Source: JBCDHN01 sp964351855 (GTDB lineage: Bacteria > Verrucomicrobiota > Verrucomicrobiia > Verrucomicrobiales > DEV007). Taken from it: DNA of 5,401 nucleotides. Position numbers and translations under genes: made by a program. The stretch lies in assembly GCA_964351855.1 (NCBI GenBank), contig CAYGQD010000331.1, positions 1 through 5,401 of the forward strand. Reading direction: 5' to 3'. The notes beneath the pieces were generated by a model that saw nothing but the letters and a program-made list of their open reading frames with translations, was not told where the DNA came from and ran no database searches. Positions 4,529 to 5,401 of this stretch are shown here, piece after piece (the first letter of the stretch is position 1; the number at the start of each line of letters is the position of its first letter).

Positions 4529-5401
4529 ATGATGTTCCCGCGTTGTTTGATCACGATCCTTCTCACCGTTCCGCTTTGCCCGAACGCGTTGACCGCTGAG
4601 GCGATTTGGGATTTGGAAGCGCTGAGCGAGGCTCCGGAATTTCGCTGGGTGGATGAGAAGAGCCAGGTGCGATCGCTGCTTTACGCGGGTTTGCCGTATC
4701 GCGGGGCGGAAACGGAGGTTTTCGCGTTCTATGCATCGCCCGCGACCTTGGGGAACGAGGCGGTAGGGCCCTTTCCGGGGATCGTCTTGATTCATGGCGG
4801 CGGCGGGACCGCGTTTGCCGAATGGGTGAACCTGTGGGCGAAGCGAGGCTATGCGGCGATCGCGATGGATCTGGGAGGAAAGCAACCGCCGGCACCGGAG
4901 TTCGATCCCGAGAGCGGCGCCTTCCTTCGGCACAACGCGAACGATCGAGAAGCACGCAAGGCGCTGAAGAAGCCGGGCCCGAGCCAGAGCCACGCGGAGA
5001 AGTTTCTCAGCATCGGTGGGGAGATCGATGACGATTGGCCCTATCACGCGGTTTCGAACGTGATCCTGGCCCATTCGCTCTTGGACTCGTTCGAGGAAGT
5101 GGACGCGGACCGCACCGCCGTCACCGGAATCAGCTGGGGCGGCTACACCACCTGCATCGTGGCTTCCGTCGATGATCGATTTCAAGCAGCGGTTCCCGTT
5201 TACGGTTGCGGGTTTCTCCACGAAGGCGAGTCCGTCCAGAAATCCCAGATCGATGGGCTGGGCGAGCGGCGAGACGCGTGGATCGCGCACTATGATCCTT
5301 CCAGTCATCTGAGTCGCTGCCGTGTCCCCATCTTTTTCGTCAATGGGACGAATGACATTCACTATCCGCTCGACAGCTACGCGAAGTCCTACCGACTGGT
5401 T
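4529..5401 (+). CDS. Secreted alpha/beta hydrolase, acetyl-xylan-esterase / dienelactone-hydrolase-like (partial, 3' end outside window)
   Basis: An open frame from the tandem ATG at 4529/4532 runs 291 codons to the window end without a stop, so the C terminus is missing. Residues 1-23 look like a signal peptide (CLITILLTVPL, probable cleavage after ALTA). The alpha/beta hydrolase core follows: FPGIVLIHGGGGTAFAEW at 82-99 (oxyanion-hole HGGG), AKRGYAAIAMDLGG at 104-117, then DRTAVTGISWGGYT at 194-207 with nucleophile Ser202 (GISWGG elbow), and PIFFVNGTNDIHYPL at 267-281 with probable catalytic Asp276. The catalytic His should lie just past the window. Proteins with this layout in Verrucomicrobiota and Planctomycetota are commonly annotated as dienelactone-hydrolase, AXE1-type esterase or prolyl-oligopeptidase-like, and are probably exported carboxylesterases. 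Deacetylation of plant or algal polysaccharide is plausible but not shown. An insertion at about 118-170, rich in charge and proline, may form a lid. Confidence 0.88.
   Translation, partial: MMFPRCLITILLTVPLCPNALTAEAIWDLEALSEAPEFRWVDEKSQVRSLLYAGLPYRGAETEVFAFYASPATLGNEAVGPFPGIVLIHGGGGTAFAEWVNLWAKRGYAAIAMDLGGKQPPAPEFDPESGAFLRHNANDREARKALKKPGPSQSHAEKFLSIGGEIDDDWPYHAVSNVILAHSLLDSFEEVDADRTAVTGISWGGYTTCIVASVDDRFQAAVPVYGCGFLHEGESVQKSQIDGLGERRDAWIAHYDPSSHLSRCRVPIFFVNGTNDIHYPLDSYAKSYRLV

Noticed and set aside
4454..5362. Long open frame on the minus strand (302 codons) antisense to the hydrolase
   Set aside because: Its translation is rich in Arg, Pro and Gln with no recognisable domain, whereas the plus strand over the same bases encodes a signal peptide, HGGG, GISWGG and NGTND motifs in order. 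It is a shadow of the GC-rich hydrolase gene.
1..5401. tRNA or rRNA genes, CRISPR array, insertion sequence, attachment site or phage genes
   Set aside because: No cloverleaf, regularly spaced direct repeat, transposase or integrase motif, or long terminal inverted repeat was seen on reading both strands.

Overview
This 5.4-kb window looks like chromosomal DNA of a Verrucomicrobiota bacterium (Opitutae-like) or a related PVC-group organism such as a planctomycete. The evidence is an ECF sigma factor resembling the Rhodopirellula/Verrucomicrobium type, paired with a FecR-like anti-sigma protein that carries a large extracytoplasmic carbohydrate-binding-like domain. Coding DNA is fairly GC-rich, several starts lack a clear Shine-Dalgarno sequence, and the only obviously AT-rich stretch is the gap at about 841-910. 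The placement is inference; there is no rRNA or other taxonomic marker here.

Layout. On the minus strand, an ECF sigma factor (2903-2364) overlaps by four bases (ATGA) a FecR-like transmembrane regulator (2367-937). After a 120-bp gap comes a signal-peptide-bearing outer-membrane porin resembling the LbtU siderophore-porin family (816-1), whose frame closes at the first base of the window. Divergent from the sigma gene across 147 bp is a plus-strand gene (3051-3539) for a small membrane-anchored protein of unknown function. It converges, with only 2 bp between stop codons, on a minus-strand cation diffusion facilitator (CDF) metal exporter (4414-3542). Divergent from that across 114 bp is a plus-strand secreted alpha/beta hydrolase (4529 to beyond 5401), cut by the window end.

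How the genes may work together. The sigma/FecR pair is a standard cell-surface signalling module. Here the periplasmic part of the anti-sigma protein is extended by a domain resembling DNRLRE/CBM96 modules, so the signal may be a glycan rather than a TonB-transducer contact. The porin just downstream is the obvious candidate target or co-transcribed output. The CDF exporter, the anchored beta-rich protein and the esterase-like hydrolase are each in separate transcription units, and nothing visible ties them to the switch, although a secreted esterase next to a putative glycan sensor is suggestive.

Non-coding structure is concentrated at the gene junctions: a weak terminator-like hairpin before the porin, several small inverted repeats in each divergent intergenic region, and a 12-bp imperfect stem-loop at the convergent junction. 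No tRNA, rRNA, CRISPR array, insertion sequence or phage gene was seen.
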